A DNA stretch of 64,000 nucleotides from Rhodococcus sp. SGAir0479 (GCF_005484805.1 NZ_CP039432.1:1488001-1552000); one strand, 5' to 3'; shown: positions 10,804 to 20,811, counted from the stretch's first letter. Notes: generated by a model not told the origin, from the sequence alone. A program made the numbers and translations.

Positions 10804-11325
10804 CTACGTCACCAGTGCCCGTCCGACCCCCGCCGCGGCGATCGCCCACAGGACACTGGTGAAGGTGCCGATGATGAACTGTTCCGACGCGTGCGGCTCG
10901 CGCAGCTCGGGGTAGCGGGCGAGGCCTTTGACGGCGAGGACGATCGCGATGCCCTCGGGCCAGCCGGCGAGGATCGACACCGCGACAGCGGTCCGTTCCA
11001 GGAGTCCGATCACCCGCCCGCCGCGGAGCGGGCCGTCGTCCGGGTCCGGCCCGGCGTCGGGTTGCCGACGCGCGAAGCGGAAGGCCGCGAGCACCATCGG
11101 TGCCCCGCCGGTCGCCGCGGCGGCAACCACCAGCACGTAGGTCGCGGCCAGTGCGAAGCCCCGCACGGGGGAGGCCGCGGTGGCGGCCAGTGCCGATCCG
11201 GCCAGCGCGGCGGCGGCCAGCACCGGTGCGAGGGTGGCGGCGAGGGTCGTCCGGTCGCTCAACCGGCCCGCGATCGTGCCCACGACCGTCGCGACGGCGA
11301 GCAGTGTCAGGCTCAGTACGGTCAC
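10804..11325 (-). CDS. Membrane protein partner of SatD-like regulator
   Basis: The 173-residue protein has about four to five hydrophobic segments (roughly 3-20, 28-50, 57-82, 108-130 and 150-170) joined by a basic, acid-containing loop (RFARRQPDAGPDPDDG). I know no function for it. Its start overlaps the stop of the SatD-like gene by four bases (ATGA), so the two are translationally coupled and probably work together. SatD-family genes in other bacteria are also often followed by a small membrane protein gene, which supports a functional pair. Confidence 0.65.
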   Translation of the reverse strand: MTVLSLTLLAVATVVGTIAGRLSDRTTLAATLAPVLAAAALAGSALAATAASPVRGFALAATYVLVVAAAATGGAPMVLAAFRFARRQPDAGPDPDDGPLRGGRVIGLLERTAVAVSILAGWPEGIAIVLAVKGLARYPELREPHASEQFIIGTFTSVLWAIAAAGVGRALVT

Positions 11326-11903
11326 CGATCCGCCCTTTCCAGTAGGCGGGCTGCCAGTTGTCTGCCCGCGAGTTCGGCATGCCAGCCGGCCGCGATCAGG
11401 CGCTGCGACACGGCCTGCTTGCTGATGCCGAGCTCGGCGGCGGATTCGGCCTGCGTGAGTCCGCGCTGGGCCAGGGCGACCGCGGCATGGCCCTGGGTCG
11501 AACGCCGGGAGACCAGCAGCGCGAGGAGAGTCAGTGCGGCGTCGGCATCGGCCGCTGCCAGTGGGTCCGCGGCCTCGACGGCGATCGCGGCGGGTGCCTT
11601 CTTGGCGCGCTCGACGGCGTCGCGGGCGGCTTCGAATGCGGGGCCGCGGCCGGCGCGGGTCTGGGCCGGGAGGGGTTCTTCGACCGTGCCGATCCCCACG
11701 CCGATGCTCCAGTGGGCCCGTCGCACGAGGTCGAGTGCCAGATCCACGACGGTGTCGGGGTCGGCGGTGACGGCTTGGACCTCGTCTCCGGCGGTGCGCT
11801 CGAACGGACGCAGCAGCGGCGCGGATGCAAGATCCTTCAGCAGCGGCGCGACGCGGTCGATGTCGCGCCGGCTGCCGCGTTGGTCCACGGTCAGGACGTA
11901 CAT
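11322..11903 (-). CDS. SatD-family protein with C-terminal helix-turn-helix
   Basis: The N-terminal region (MYVLTVDQRGSRRDIDRV, then RTAGDEVQAV, and WSIGVGIGTVEEPLP) matches the SatD family, in which the segments resemble a nucleotide-cyclase-like fold without a known reaction. Residues about 148-170 (LTQAESAAELGISKQAVSQRL) form a helix-turn-helix. The 193-residue protein is therefore probably a regulator. An inverted repeat covers its own promoter (11919-11940), which suggests autoregulation. TAGCCT (11915-11910) lies six bases before the ATG, so the message looks leaderless. Confidence 0.75.
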   Translation of the reverse strand: MYVLTVDQRGSRRDIDRVAPLLKDLASAPLLRPFERTAGDEVQAVTADPDTVVDLALDLVRRAHWSIGVGIGTVEEPLPAQTRAGRGPAFEAARDAVERAKKAPAAIAVEAADPLAAADADAALTLLALLVSRRSTQGHAAVALAQRGLTQAESAAELGISKQAVSQRLIAAGWHAELAGRQLAARLLERADR

Positions 11904-11909
11904 GAGGAA

Positions 11910-11940
11910 AGGCTATTGGCTTGATTCAGCAAAATCAAGC
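11910..11940 (-). promoter_or_regulatory. satD promoter with overlapping operator palindrome
   Basis: Reading leftward, -35 TTGATT (11938-11933), a 17-base spacer and -10 TAGCCT (11915-11910) precede the SatD gene. A perfect 8-base inverted repeat GCTTGATT-N6-AATCAAGC (11919-11940) covers the -35 and most of the spacer, the place expected for a repressor site. Confidence 0.7.
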
Positions 11941-11949
11941 ATCCAGGCT

Positions 11950-12636
11950 TTACTGTCGCGAATCAGTCCCCTGCCCTTGACGGACGGTGGAGGACGCGGA
12001 CACCGGGGTGCGCGCGTCGAGGACGAGCCCCAGCACGCCGAGGGCGATGCAGGCCCCCGACACCGCCAACAGTGCGGGATCGGTCCGTCCCGTGAGCGCG
12101 TCGCCGAGGAGTACGACACCCACGGTGCCGGGCAGGATCCCGACGACCGTCGCGGCGGTGTACGGCAGTGTGCGGACCGAGGAGACGCCGCAGCAGTAGT
12201 TGACGACGGAGAACGGCACGGCCGCGATCAGTCGCAGCGATCCCACGGCCAGCCATCCGCGGCGCGCCAGCCGGGTGTCCACCGCCTGGACGGCCGGATG
12301 GGTCAGGTGCGCCGCGACGGCGTCGCGGCCGATCGCCCGGACGAGCAGCAGTGCGAGCACGGCACTGACGGTCGTCGCCACCACCGCGATCGCGATCCCG
12401 GTGGCCGCGCCGAACAGCACTCCGGCGCTGATGGTGAAGAGCGTGCGGGGGACCGGCGCGATCGTCACCACGATGTGGACGAGGAGGAACACGAGCGGGA
12501 AGACCGGGCCGGTCGACTCGGACCACCCGCGGATCTGTTCGATCGACGGGTGCGGCACCAGCGCCGCCGCGACGAACAGGACGAGCAGTCCGGCGAGGGC
12601 GCCGAGAAGTCGGGGATCCCTCAGTCGCGCAATCAC
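11950..12636 (-). CDS. TVP38/TMEM64 (VTT/SNARE-associated) membrane protein
   Basis: This 228-residue integral membrane protein has about five to six segments and the VTT-domain features: FTISAGVLFGAATGIAIAV, a basic loop, then SLRLIAAVPFSVVNYCCG and TLPYTAATVVGILPGTVGVV, with the conserved glycines and the F-N-Y pattern. Family members include YdjX-like proteins and DedA relatives, some acting as phospholipid scramblases. I start it at GTG 12636, eight bases after TATCCT (12650-12645). It is followed by the SatD gene, which has its own promoter. Confidence 0.8.
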   Translation of the reverse strand: MIARLRDPRLLGALAGLLVLFVAAALVPHPSIEQIRGWSESTGPVFPLVFLLVHIVVTIAPVPRTLFTISAGVLFGAATGIAIAVVATTVSAVLALLLVRAIGRDAVAAHLTHPAVQAVDTRLARRGWLAVGSLRLIAAVPFSVVNYCCGVSSVRTLPYTAATVVGILPGTVGVVLLGDALTGRTDPALLAVSGACIALGVLGLVLDARTPVSASSTVRQGQGTDSRQ

Positions 12637-12668
12637 AATCGACCAGGATACGCCGGGTCGCGCGGGGC

Positions 12669-13511
12669 CTAGCGGACCGAGTCGGCACGGGCGGCGCTGG
12701 GGCGTCGGCACGTCACCGTCGCCACCGCGCATGCGCGACCGTCGACACCGGTGCTGGTCACCCGCGCCACCGCCACCGACCGCCCGGCGCGCACGACCTC
12801 GGCGGTGAACACGACCTCGGTGTCGATCGGGGCGGTCCGGAAGTAGTTGATGCGCAGCGACGCCGTGTGCATGGGTGCCTCCGCGGAGCTCAGCGCCGCG
12901 TGGCCGACCAGATCGATCGCGCAGGCCTGGATCCCGCCGTGCATCACCCCGAGCTTGTTCGCGAGCGCCGGGTTCGGGGGCACGATCAAACGGGTTCCGT
13001 CCGCACTGTGCTCCAGTCGCCCGCCGAGCCGGGTGAGCGGTGCCACCGCGGCGGCGGGGATCGTTCCCGGCGCGGCCAGCGGCCGCACGACGGAGGTGCT
13101 GCGGTCGGCGCCGCCGTCGACGAAGTTGCCCCACGCCGTGGCGGCCGCGATCAGCGTGCCGGCACTGTCACGGATCTCGGTGGCCGCGAGTCCGCCGTCC
13201 TCGGTGAGGCTCAGGATCCGCCCGTCCGCCTGCACCTCGGGACCCGTCCATCCGGTCGGTGTGACGAAGTCCACGGACAACTCGGCCGTGACGACCCCGG
13301 CGCGCGCGGCGCGCCGGTCCCACAGCGTGAACCCGAGGACGTCGTCGACGAGCATTCCCAGTACAGCGGTCGTGGAGCCGCCCTGCGGGTCCGTTCCGTC
13401 GATGTCCATGGTGAGCCGGTTGACCGAGTCGACGCGCTGCGGCGGACCCATCCGGAACAGTCGTTGCGGCGTGATCGCCACACCCTCTTCCAGCATGTTC
13501 GCAACGCTCAT
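12669..13511 (-). CDS. Double-hotdog thioesterase (PaaI-like)
   Basis: The 280-residue protein contains two hotdog folds. The C-terminal one (about 150-270) has the typical LANKLGVMHGGIQACAIDLVGHAAL segment of PaaI-type acyl-CoA thioesterases; the N-terminal one (about 10-140) is more diverged, with AVLGMLVDDVLGF. Such proteins hydrolyse acyl-CoA or aryl-CoA thioesters; the substrate is unknown. The start at ATG 13511 lies seven bases after TAGCCT (13524-13519), a leaderless arrangement; a longer frame to 13577 would enter the shared promoter region with mutA. Confidence 0.8.
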   Translation of the reverse strand: MSVANMLEEGVAITPQRLFRMGPPQRVDSVNRLTMDIDGTDPQGGSTTAVLGMLVDDVLGFTLWDRRAARAGVVTAELSVDFVTPTGWTGPEVQADGRILSLTEDGGLAATEIRDSAGTLIAAATAWGNFVDGGADRSTSVVRPLAAPGTIPAAAVAPLTRLGGRLEHSADGTRLIVPPNPALANKLGVMHGGIQACAIDLVGHAALSSAEAPMHTASLRINYFRTAPIDTEVVFTAEVVRAGRSVAVARVTSTGVDGRACAVATVTCRRPSAARADSVR

Positions 13512-13560
13512 GAAATCGAGGCTAGCGAACGGCGGGTGGGCTGGCGTCGCCGATCCGGGG

Positions 13561-13602
13561 GATGCGGTTAGCATCACAGATCAGAGGGACGGGAATCGTC
13601 CC
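13561..13602. promoter_or_regulatory. Inverted repeats upstream of mutA
   Basis: Two short inverted repeats, GATGC-N5-GCATC (13561-13575) and GGGACG-N5-CGTCCC (13586-13602), lie between the divergent thioesterase and mutA genes. They could be operators of the methylmalonyl-CoA mutase operon. No cobalamin riboswitch features were seen. Confidence 0.35.
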
Positions 13603-13672
13603 ATTTGTTTGCCCGATTGAGGAGACCGCTCGTCACGAGCGATCGCGCACGAGAGTGAGAGGGAGCCGCCCC

Positions 13673-15568
13673 GTGTCACCAGCTTCACAAGCCGAGGACG
13701 CCGCGCGCGCCTACTCGGAATGGCAGCAGGCCGTCGCCGGCGTGCTCGCCAAGTCGCGTCGAGTCGACGCCGCCGAGCTGGGCCCGGAGCCGCAGACGCT
13801 ACTCGACACCACGACGTACGACGGTGTGACCGTCTCGCCGCTGTACACCGGGCGCGACGAGCTTCCCGAGGCGCCGTTGCCGGGCGAGTTCCCGTTCGTC
13901 CGTGGCGCCGACGCCAACCGTGACGTCAACTCCGGTTGGCTGGTCAACGCGCGCTTCGGCCAGGACGCGCAGGACGCCGCCGCGGTCAACCGGACCGTCC
14001 TCGACGGGCTCGAGAACGGCGTCAGCGCGGTGTCGCTGTCGGTCGGCGGCGCGAATCTTCCGGTCGCCGGGATCGATGCCGCCCTCGAGGGCGTGCTGCT
14101 CGATCTCGCACCGCTGACGCTGGATGCCGGCGCGGACGTCGCCGCGGCCGCGCAGCAGCTCTTCCAGGTCCTGGATGCGCGCGTCGCCGCCGGTGACGGC
14201 GTCGCCGACCGTGCTCAGGTGCGCGTGGGCCTGGGCGCCTCGCCGCTGACCGATGCGTTCTCCGGTGCCGCCGGTGTGGAGCTGGACGAGGCGGTCACGC
14301 TCGCCGAGGCCGCCGCCGCGCGCGCCGAATCGGTCCGCGCGATCACCGTGGACGGCACCGCCTTCCACGACGCCGGAGCCTCGGACGCCGAGGAACTCGG
14401 CGCGGCCGTCGCGGCCGGCGTGGAGTACCTGCGGGCGCTCGCCGACCGGGGCCTGCCGATCGCGGCAGCGCTGGGGCAGCTCGAGTTCCGCTTCGCCGCG
14501 ACCGACGACCAGTTCCAGACCATCGCGAAGTTCCGTGCGGGACGCCAGGTGTGGGCGCGTGTGGCGCAGGTGTGCGGTGCCCCCGAGTTCGGCGGCGCGG
14601 TCCAGCACGCGGTGACGTCGGCCGCGATGATGTCGCAGCGTGATCCGTGGGTGAACATGCTCCGCACGACCCTGGCCGCCTTCGGTGCGGGTGTCGGCGG
14701 CGCCGACTCCGTGCGGGTCCTGCCGTTCGACGCCGCGCTGCCCGCGGGCGCCGCCGGTGTGTCGAAGACGTTCTCCGAGCGCATCGCCCGCAATACCCAG
14801 CTGCTGCTGCTCGAGGAATCGCACCTCGGCCGCGTCCTCGACCCGGGTGCCGGCTCCTGGTACGTCGAGCAGTTGACGCAGCAGGTCGCCGAGAAGGCGT
14901 GGGAGTTCTTCCAGCAGATCGAGGCGGCCGGTGGCTACCGCGCCGCGCTCGCCGCCGGTGTCGTCGCCGACCGGATCGCGGCCACCAAGGCTGCCCGCGA
15001 GGCCGACATCGCCCACCGCCGGACCGCGGTCACCGGCGTCAACGAGTTCCCCAATCTCGCGGAGGCCCCGCTGCCCGCCGGCGCCGCAGAAGCCGGTGCC
15101 ACGGTCGCCCGCTACGCCGCCCCGTTCGAGGCTCTGCGTGATCGGTCGGACGCCTACCTCGCCGCGAACGGCGCCCGCCCCCGGGTGCTGCTGGCCCCGC
15201 TCGGCCCCGTCGCCGAGCACAACGTCCGGTCCACCTTCGCGGCCAACCTCCTCGCCTCCGGCGGCATCGAGGCCGTCAACCCCGGCCCGCTGGATCCCGG
15301 CGGCGACAGCATCGCCGCGGCCGTCGCGGAAGCGGGTGCGAAGATCGCGGTGCTGTGCGGCACCGACAAGCGTTACGGCGAGCAGGGCGCGGCGGCCGTC
15401 ACGGCCCTGCGCGACGCCGGCATCGAGCAGGTGCTGCTGGCCGGGCCGGAGAAGGTCTTCGCAGAGGTCGACGGCGCCGGACGCCCCGACGGATTCCTCA
15501 CCGCCCGCATCGACGCAGTCGCGGCCCTGACCGAACTGCTCGGTGCCATCGACGGCGACAACAAGTGA
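13673..15568 (+). CDS. mutA: Methylmalonyl-CoA mutase small (beta) subunit
   Basis: MutA is the non-catalytic partner of MutB in the adenosylcobalamin enzyme that interconverts methylmalonyl-CoA and succinyl-CoA, linking propionate, odd-chain and sterol breakdown to the TCA cycle. The 631-residue protein has the TIM-barrel substrate domain (about 40-470), with [21 protein letters not shown] and [19 protein letters not shown], and a C-terminal Rossmann-like domain without the cobalamin-binding DxHxxG motif, as expected for this subunit. The GTG start at 13673 follows a purine-rich GAGAGGGAG stretch. It is directly followed by mutB and meaB. Confidence 0.95.
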   Translation: MSPASQAEDAARAYSEWQQAVAGVLAKSRRVDAAELGPEPQTLLDTTTYDGVTVSPLYTGRDELPEAPLPGEFPFVRGADANRDVNSGWLVNARFGQDAQDAAAVNRTVLDGLENGVSAVSLSVGGANLPVAGIDAALEGVLLDLAPLTLDAGADVAAAAQQLFQVLDARVAAGDGVADRAQVRVGLGASPLTDAFSGAAGVELDEAVTLAEAAAARAESVRAITVDGTAFHDAGASDAEELGAAVAAGVEYLRALADRGLPIAAALGQLEFRFAATDDQFQTIAKFRAGRQVWARVAQVCGAPEFGGAVQHAVTSAAMMSQRDPWVNMLRTTLAAFGAGVGGADSVRVLPFDAALPAGAAGVSKTFSERIARNTQLLLLEESHLGRVLDPGAGSWYVEQLTQQVAEKAWEFFQQIEAAGGYRAALAAGVVADRIAATKAAREADIAHRRTAVTGVNEFPNLAEAPLPAGAAEAGATVARYAAPFEALRDRSDAYLAANGARPRVLLAPLGPVAEHNVRSTFAANLLASGGIEAVNPGPLDPGGDSIAAAVAEAGAKIAVLCGTDKRYGEQGAAAVTALRDAGIEQVLLAGPEKVFAEVDGAGRPDGFLTARIDAVAALTELLGAIDGDNK

Positions 15569-15582
15569 CTGGGAGCATCGAA

Positions 15583-17844
15583 GTGACAACGAACGAGGTC
15601 GAGCACCTCATCGGCAGCTTTGCCGACGTCGCATTGACGGACCCGGAGTTCCCGCAGCCGGCTGCGCCCACGGGCCAGCAGACCGACGCGCTGGTCGAGA
15701 ACCTCGCGACCGCGAACAACTACAGCACCGACCAGGTGGTGTGGTCGACGCCCGAGGGCATCGACGTGCGCCCGGTGTACACCAAGGCCGACCGCGACGC
15801 GGCCGAAGCCGACGGGTACCCGCTGGGCAGCTTCCCGGGCATCGAGCCGTTCGTGCGCGGCCCGTACCCGACGATGTACGTCAATCAGCCGTGGACCATC
15901 CGCCAGTACGCGGGCTTCTCCACCGCGGCCGAGTCCAACGCTTTCTACCGTCGCAACCTCGCGGCGGGGCAGAAGGGCCTGTCGGTCGCGTTCGACCTGG
16001 CGACGCACCGCGGCTACGACTCCGACCATCCGCGCGTCCAGGGTGACGTCGGCATGGCCGGTGTCGCGATCGACTCGATTCTCGACATGCGGCAGCTGTT
16101 CGACGGCATCGATCTGTCGCAGGTGTCGGTGTCGATGACGATGAACGGCGCGGTGCTGCCGATCCTCGCGCTGTACGTCGTGGCCGCCGAGGAGCAGGGG
16201 GTCACCCCCGAGCAGCTGGCCGGAACCATTCAGAACGACATTCTGAAGGAGTTCATGGTCCGCAACACCTACATCTACCCGCCCAAGCCGTCGATGCGGA
16301 TCATCTCCGACATCTTCGGGTACACCAGCGCGAAGATGCCGCGGTTCAACTCGATCTCCATCTCCGGCTACCACATTCAGGAAGCCGGTGCGACGGCCGA
16401 CCTCGAGCTGGCCTACACGCTGGCCGACGGCATCGAGTACATCCGCGCGGGCCTCGACGCCGGCATGGACATCGACAAGTTCGCGCCGCGCCTGTCGTTC
16501 TTCTGGGCCATCGGCATGAACTTCTACATGGAGATCGCCAAGATGCGCGCCGGCCGCCTGCTGTGGGCCGAGCTCGTCGAGAAGTTCTCCCCGAAGTCGG
16601 CCAAGTCCAAGTCGCTGCGCACCCACTCGCAGACGTCGGGCTGGTCGCTCACCGCGCAGGACGTGTTCAACAACGTCGCGCGCACCTGCATCGAGGCGAT
16701 GGCCGCGACGCAGGGCCACACCCAGTCGCTGCACACCAACGCGCTCGACGAGGCGCTCGCGCTGCCCACCGACTTCTCGGCGCGCATCGCCCGCAACACG
16801 CAGCTGCTGATCCAGCAGGAGTCCAACACGGTCCGCCCGATCGACCCGTGGGGCGGCTCGTACTACGTCGAGTGGCTCACCCACGAACTCGCGAACCGTG
16901 CCCGCGCGCACATCGCGGAGGTCGAGGAGGCCGGCGGCATGGCGCAGGCCATCGGCGAGGGCATCCCCAAGCTGCGCATCGAGGAAGCCGCGGCCCGTAC
17001 GCAGGCGCGCATCGACTCCGGCCGTCAGCCGGTGATCGGCGTCAACAAGTACCAGGTCGAAGAGGACCACGAGATCGAGGTTCTCAAGGTCGAGAACTCC
17101 AAGGTGCGGGCCGAGCAGATCGCCAAGCTCGAGCAGCTCCGCGCCGAGCGCGACGAGGCGGCCACGCAGGCTGCACTCGCCGAGCTCACCCGCGCCGCCG
17201 CGTCGACCGAAGGCGGCATGGAGAACAACCTGCTGGCTCTCGCCATCGACGCCGCCCGCGCCAAGGCGACCGTCGGCGAGATCTCCGACGCGCTCGAGAA
17301 GGTGTACGGGCGCCACCAGGCCGAGATCCGGACCATCAGCGGTGTGTACCGGGACGAGGCCGGAAAGGTGAGCAACATCTCCAACGCAACCGCACTCGTC
17401 GAGAAGTTCGCCGAGGAGGAGGGCCGTCGTCCCCGCATCCTCGTCGCCAAGATGGGCCAGGACGGGCACGACCGCGGACAGAAGGTGATCTCCACCGGCT
17501 TCGCGGATCTCGGCTTCGACGTCGACGTGGGACCGCTGTTCCAGACCCCCGAGGAGGTCGCCCAGCAGGCGGCCGACGCCGACGTCCACATCGTCGGTGT
17601 GTCCTCCCTCGCCGCCGGTCACCTCACGCTGGTGCCGGCCTTGCGGGAGGCCCTCGCGGCGGTCGGTCGCCCCGACATCATGGTCGTGGTCGGCGGCGTC
17701 ATCCCGCCGGGCGACTTCGACGAGCTGTACCGGGCCGGTGCGGCCGCGATCTTCCCGCCCGGCACGGTGCTCGCCGACGCGGCGATCGGGCTGCTGCAGA
17801 AGCTGTCGGAACAGTTGGGACACGATCCGATTGCCGCCGACTAA
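15583..17844 (+). CDS. mutB: Methylmalonyl-CoA mutase large (alpha) subunit
   Basis: This is the catalytic, B12-binding subunit. The 753-residue protein has the TIM-barrel domain with [39 protein letters not shown] and [15 protein letters not shown], and a C-terminal cobalamin domain with the lower-ligand motif DGHDRG at about residue 625 followed by [10 protein letters not shown] and [13 protein letters not shown] 15583 is preferred because GGGAG (15571-15575) precedes it at the proper distance; GTG 15565, overlapping the mutA stop, is an alternative. Confidence 0.97.
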   Translation: MTTNEVEHLIGSFADVALTDPEFPQPAAPTGQQTDALVENLATANNYSTDQVVWSTPEGIDVRPVYTKADRDAAEADGYPLGSFPGIEPFVRGPYPTMYVNQPWTIRQYAGFSTAAESNAFYRRNLAAGQKGLSVAFDLATHRGYDSDHPRVQGDVGMAGVAIDSILDMRQLFDGIDLSQVSVSMTMNGAVLPILALYVVAAEEQGVTPEQLAGTIQNDILKEFMVRNTYIYPPKPSMRIISDIFGYTSAKMPRFNSISISGYHIQEAGATADLELAYTLADGIEYIRAGLDAGMDIDKFAPRLSFFWAIGMNFYMEIAKMRAGRLLWAELVEKFSPKSAKSKSLRTHSQTSGWSLTAQDVFNNVARTCIEAMAATQGHTQSLHTNALDEALALPTDFSARIARNTQLLIQQESNTVRPIDPWGGSYYVEWLTHELANRARAHIAEVEEAGGMAQAIGEGIPKLRIEEAAARTQARIDSGRQPVIGVNKYQVEEDHEIEVLKVENSKVRAEQIAKLEQLRAERDEAATQAALAELTRAAASTEGGMENNLLALAIDAARAKATVGEISDALEKVYGRHQAEIRTISGVYRDEAGKVSNISNATALVEKFAEEEGRRPRILVAKMGQDGHDRGQKVISTGFADLGFDVDVGPLFQTPEEVAQQAADADVHIVGVSSLAAGHLTLVPALREALAAVGRPDIMVVVGGVIPPGDFDELYRAGAAAIFPPGTVLADAAIGLLQKLSEQLGHDPIAAD

Positions 17845-18832
17845 GCGTCCTCGTCTGGATCTGGTCGCGCTCGGTGACGCGATCCTGGCGGGCCGGCGGG
17901 CGGAGATCTCCAAGGCGATCACCCTCGTCGAGTCCACCCGGACCGATCACCGGGAGCAGGCGCAGCAGTTGCTGCTGCGCCTGCTCCCACACGCGGGCAA
18001 CGCGATTCGGGTCGGGATCACCGGTGTTCCCGGCGTGGGCAAGTCCACGACGATCGAAGCCCTGGGGATGCACCTGATCTCGTTGGGGCACAAGGTTGCC
18101 GTGCTGGCGGTCGACCCGTCCTCGACCCGTACCGGTGGTTCCATCCTCGGTGACAAGACCCGGATGCAGAACCTGTCGGTGGAGCCCGACGCGTTCATCC
18201 GTCCGTCGCCGACGTCCGGCACCCTCGGCGGTGTCGCGAAGGCCACGCGCGAGACGATGGTGCTGCTCGAGGCCGCCGGCTACGACGTGATCCTCGTCGA
18301 GACCGTCGGCGTGGGGCAGTCGGAGGTGACGGTCGCGAACATGGTCGACACCTTCACGTTCCTCACCCTCGCCCGCACCGGTGACCAGCTGCAGGGCATC
18401 AAGAAGGGTGTGCTCGAACTCGCCGACATCGTCACCGTCAACAAGGCGGACGGCAAGCACGAGGCGGAGGCGCGGGTCGCGGCCCGGGAACTCGCCGGGG
18501 CGTTGCGGTTGATCTACCCGCACGACGCGCTGTGGAAGCCGCCGGTACTCACGATGAGTGCGCTCGAGAACATCGGCGTCGACAAGTTCTGGGACGAGGT
18601 GCTCCGGCACCGCAAGGTTCTGGGCGAGGCCGGTGCCCTCGAACAGAAGCGCCAACAGCAGCAGGTGGACTGGACCTGGTCGATGGTGCACGACCAGCTG
18701 CTGCGTCGGCTCGAGTCGAACGAGCGGGTCAAGAAGATCCGCCGCGAGGTCGAGGACCAGCTGCGGAGCGGAACACTCACCGCGGCGCTCGCGGCCAACC
18801 GCATCCTCGACGCCTTCGACGACGCGGACTAG
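17831..18832 (+). CDS. meaB: Methylmalonyl-CoA mutase-associated GTPase MeaB (ArgK/MMAA)
   Basis: MeaB is a G3E-family P-loop GTPase that gates cofactor loading and protects the mutase from inactivation. The 333-residue protein has Walker [10 protein letters not shown], the Mg-binding [18 protein letters not shown] switch, the ETVGVGQSE switch and the base-specificity motif NKAD. TTG 17831 is taken as the start; it overlaps the mutB end and gives the length of the mycobacterial protein (about 334). No ATG or GTG start fits in this frame after mutB. Confidence 0.93.
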   Translation: MPPTKRPRLDLVALGDAILAGRRAEISKAITLVESTRTDHREQAQQLLLRLLPHAGNAIRVGITGVPGVGKSTTIEALGMHLISLGHKVAVLAVDPSSTRTGGSILGDKTRMQNLSVEPDAFIRPSPTSGTLGGVAKATRETMVLLEAAGYDVILVETVGVGQSEVTVANMVDTFTFLTLARTGDQLQGIKKGVLELADIVTVNKADGKHEAEARVAARELAGALRLIYPHDALWKPPVLTMSALENIGVDKFWDEVLRHRKVLGEAGALEQKRQQQQVDWTWSMVHDQLLRRLESNERVKKIRREVEDQLRSGTLTAALAANRILDAFDDAD

Positions 18833-18838
18833 CGCCGG

Positions 18839-18880
18839 CCGACGTCCCGTGCCCGGGGAAGTTCGGGTACGGGACGTCGG
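18839..18880. terminator. 17-base-pair hairpin after the mut operon
   Basis: Arms 18839-18855 and 18864-18880 pair over 17 positions with a single G-T wobble and an eight-base loop. It separates meaB from the convergent TetR gene and could stop transcription from both sides. Confidence 0.85.
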
Positions 18881-18883
18881 ATC

Positions 18884-19552
18884 TCAGCTGCCGGATTCGG
18901 CTGTGGGCGTGGAGGACTCGGGGGGAGTCCAACGGGACGCGCGGATGTCCGCGAGCTCCGCCGCGTCGCGTGTCGTCGCGATGCTCGGCAGCAGGTACGT
19001 CCACATCTCGTCGATGCGCTGCTCCAGGTCCTCCCGGCGCGCCAGCACCTGCGAGACGAGCTGGACGCCCGTGAACGCGCCGACGATGTAGCGGGCCAGC
19101 GTGTCGGAGTCCACCGACGCGGAGATCTCCCCGTGTTCGACGCCCGTGTCGACCAGCTTGCGGCAGCTGTCGATCCAGTCCAGGTACGGCTGATCCGGTC
19201 CGACGGTGCCACTGAATTCGAGGGTCAACCGGAGTCCCGCGCGTACGACGGGATCGTGGACGATCTGCCGTCCCATCTCGTGACAGAGCATCACGAGTTG
19301 TCGCAGGGCGCCGGCCCCGGTCTTCGCGATCTCGTGCACGGTGCTGATGGACGTCTGGTGCTGCTCGTCGATGACGACCTTCGCCAGCTCGTCCTTCGAC
19401 CGGAAGTGAAAGTAGAGTGCACCCTTCGTGGTGCCGGCGCCGTCGACGATGTCGCCCAGACTGGCTCCTTCGAATCCGGATTGCTCGAACATACGAGCCG
19501 CCCCGGTGATGATCTGCTGCCGTGTGGCCACGGCGCGCGCTTGTTTTGCCAC
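18884..19552 (-). CDS. TetR-family regulator of the gamma-butyrolactone receptor type (ScbR/ArpA-like)
   Basis: The 222-residue protein opens with AKQARAVATRQQIITGAARMF, the hallmark start of A-factor/ScbR-type receptors, and has the TetR helix-turn-helix TTKGALYFHFRSKDELA (about 40-56). The C-terminal ligand domain has a tryptophan in PYLDWIDS that may match the conserved ligand-contact Trp of these receptors. Members bind signalling butyrolactones and release promoters of specialised metabolism genes. No AfsA-type synthase lies in the window. The GTG start 19552 is supported by the conserved N-terminus. Confidence 0.82.
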   Translation of the reverse strand: MAKQARAVATRQQIITGAARMFEQSGFEGASLGDIVDGAGTTKGALYFHFRSKDELAKVVIDEQHQTSISTVHEIAKTGAGALRQLVMLCHEMGRQIVHDPVVRAGLRLTLEFSGTVGPDQPYLDWIDSCRKLVDTGVEHGEISASVDSDTLARYIVGAFTGVQLVSQVLARREDLEQRIDEMWTYLLPSIATTRDAAELADIRASRWTPPESSTPTAESGS

Positions 19553-19650
19553 TTGTACCGCCTTTTCCCGACTTGACGACCTGGGGAGAGCGCGCCGAAC
19601 GGAACCGACCGGACGCTCTTCCAGGGCGACGAAACGGTACCAGTGCCGGG

Positions 19651-20733
19651 CTACCGGTCGGTCCGCTCCCGATCCGCGCCGACGAGCCGGGCCAACCCGG
19701 CGACACGCCGGATCAGGTCGTCGAGGAACTCGTCCGGATCGGTGTCGGTGGCGATCCAGGCGTTCGGCGGTCGGCCCCACAGACCGTTCCAGTCGGCGAC
19801 GGTCTGCCCGCGGGTGATCCTGCCCTCGGTCTCGACGTCCACCGTGGCCCGTCGGTAGCGGGCGATGCCGGGATCGAGCGCGACCGCCGCCGCGAACGGG
19901 TCGTGCAGGTGGGCGATGAACCCCTGCCCGTGGTCGCGGTGGAACTCGAAGTAGAAGCGCAGAGCGTCGGACACGTGACGCACCACCGGATTCGACGTCG
20001 TCGATCGGGTCGACGGGTCGTCGTCGGGGCCGACGGTCTCGACGGGTGTGCTGCCGGTCAACGCCCCCAGGCGGTGCAGGTGCTCGGGCCGCAGGATGAT
20101 TCGCTCGGTCACGTCCAGGCCGCACACGATCGGGGCGCGGTCCTGCGGCACCGAGGAGAAGGCCGCGAACACCTCGGCGGCGGCCTCGGGGTCGACGGAG
20201 ACGTTCCATTCCGCGACGGGGGTGGTGTTGCCGGGGTACTCGAAGGCGCCGCCCATCACCACCAGTCGGCGCAGCCGCCCCGGGAGCTCGGGGTCGGCGC
20301 GCACTGCGCGTGCCAGGTTGGTGAGCGGGCCCGTCACCAGCCCGACCAACTCGCCGGGACGCTCGCGGGTGAGGTCGATCCAGGCCTGCGCAGCCGATCG
20401 GTCCGACACGCGGTGGGTCGGATGCGGGAGCACGGCGTAGCCGATGCCCTGTGGGCCGTGCGTGTCCTCGGTGGTACGCAGCGGACTGCTGAGCGGGCCG
20501 TCGGCGCCGACGGCGACCTCGATGTCGGTGCGCCCGCACAGTTCGAGCCAGGCCAGGTTGTTGACCGCCACCTGAGCCGTCGGGACGTTGCCGGCCGTCG
20601 AGAGGATCGCCACGACGTCGGCGTCGTCGCGGGCGAGCAGATAGAGCAGCGCGACCGAGTCGTCGATGCCGGTGTCGACGTCGACGATGAGTGAGGTGGT
20701 TTCCAGGGGCGAGTTCGCGGGCACGGGTTCCAT
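19651..20733 (-). CDS. Inosine/uridine-preferring nucleoside hydrolase
   Basis: This 360-residue protein cleaves the N-glycosidic bond of nucleosides to ribose and base. The calcium-binding motif VDVDTGIDDSVAL is at about residues 17-29, and later segments VVMGGAFEYPGNTTPVAEWNV and HDPFAAAV carry further metal and ribose contacts of the IunH family. The reaction class is secure; the preferred base is not visible. It is divergent from the SEDS gene (start 20812) and lies upstream of the TetR gene on the same strand with about 100 bases between. ATG 20733 gives the family length. Confidence 0.88.
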   Translation of the reverse strand: MEPVPANSPLETTSLIVDVDTGIDDSVALLYLLARDDADVVAILSTAGNVPTAQVAVNNLAWLELCGRTDIEVAVGADGPLSSPLRTTEDTHGPQGIGYAVLPHPTHRVSDRSAAQAWIDLTRERPGELVGLVTGPLTNLARAVRADPELPGRLRRLVVMGGAFEYPGNTTPVAEWNVSVDPEAAAEVFAAFSSVPQDRAPIVCGLDVTERIILRPEHLHRLGALTGSTPVETVGPDDDPSTRSTTSNPVVRHVSDALRFYFEFHRDHGQGFIAHLHDPFAAAVALDPGIARYRRATVDVETEGRITRGQTVADWNGLWGRPPNAWIATDTDPDEFLDDLIRRVAGLARLVGADRERTDR

Positions 20734-20811
20734 GATGACGGATGCGGGGCGCGGACCCGCCGCACGTGCAGCCGTCCCCGCCGGAGCCGCCGAACATGGG
20801 AGCATCGAGAC

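Noticed and set aside
15373-17937. Very long open frame on the minus strand opposite mutB
   Set aside because: It is a by-product of high GC content; mutB and meaB are well supported on the other strand and the antisense product has no recognisable domain.
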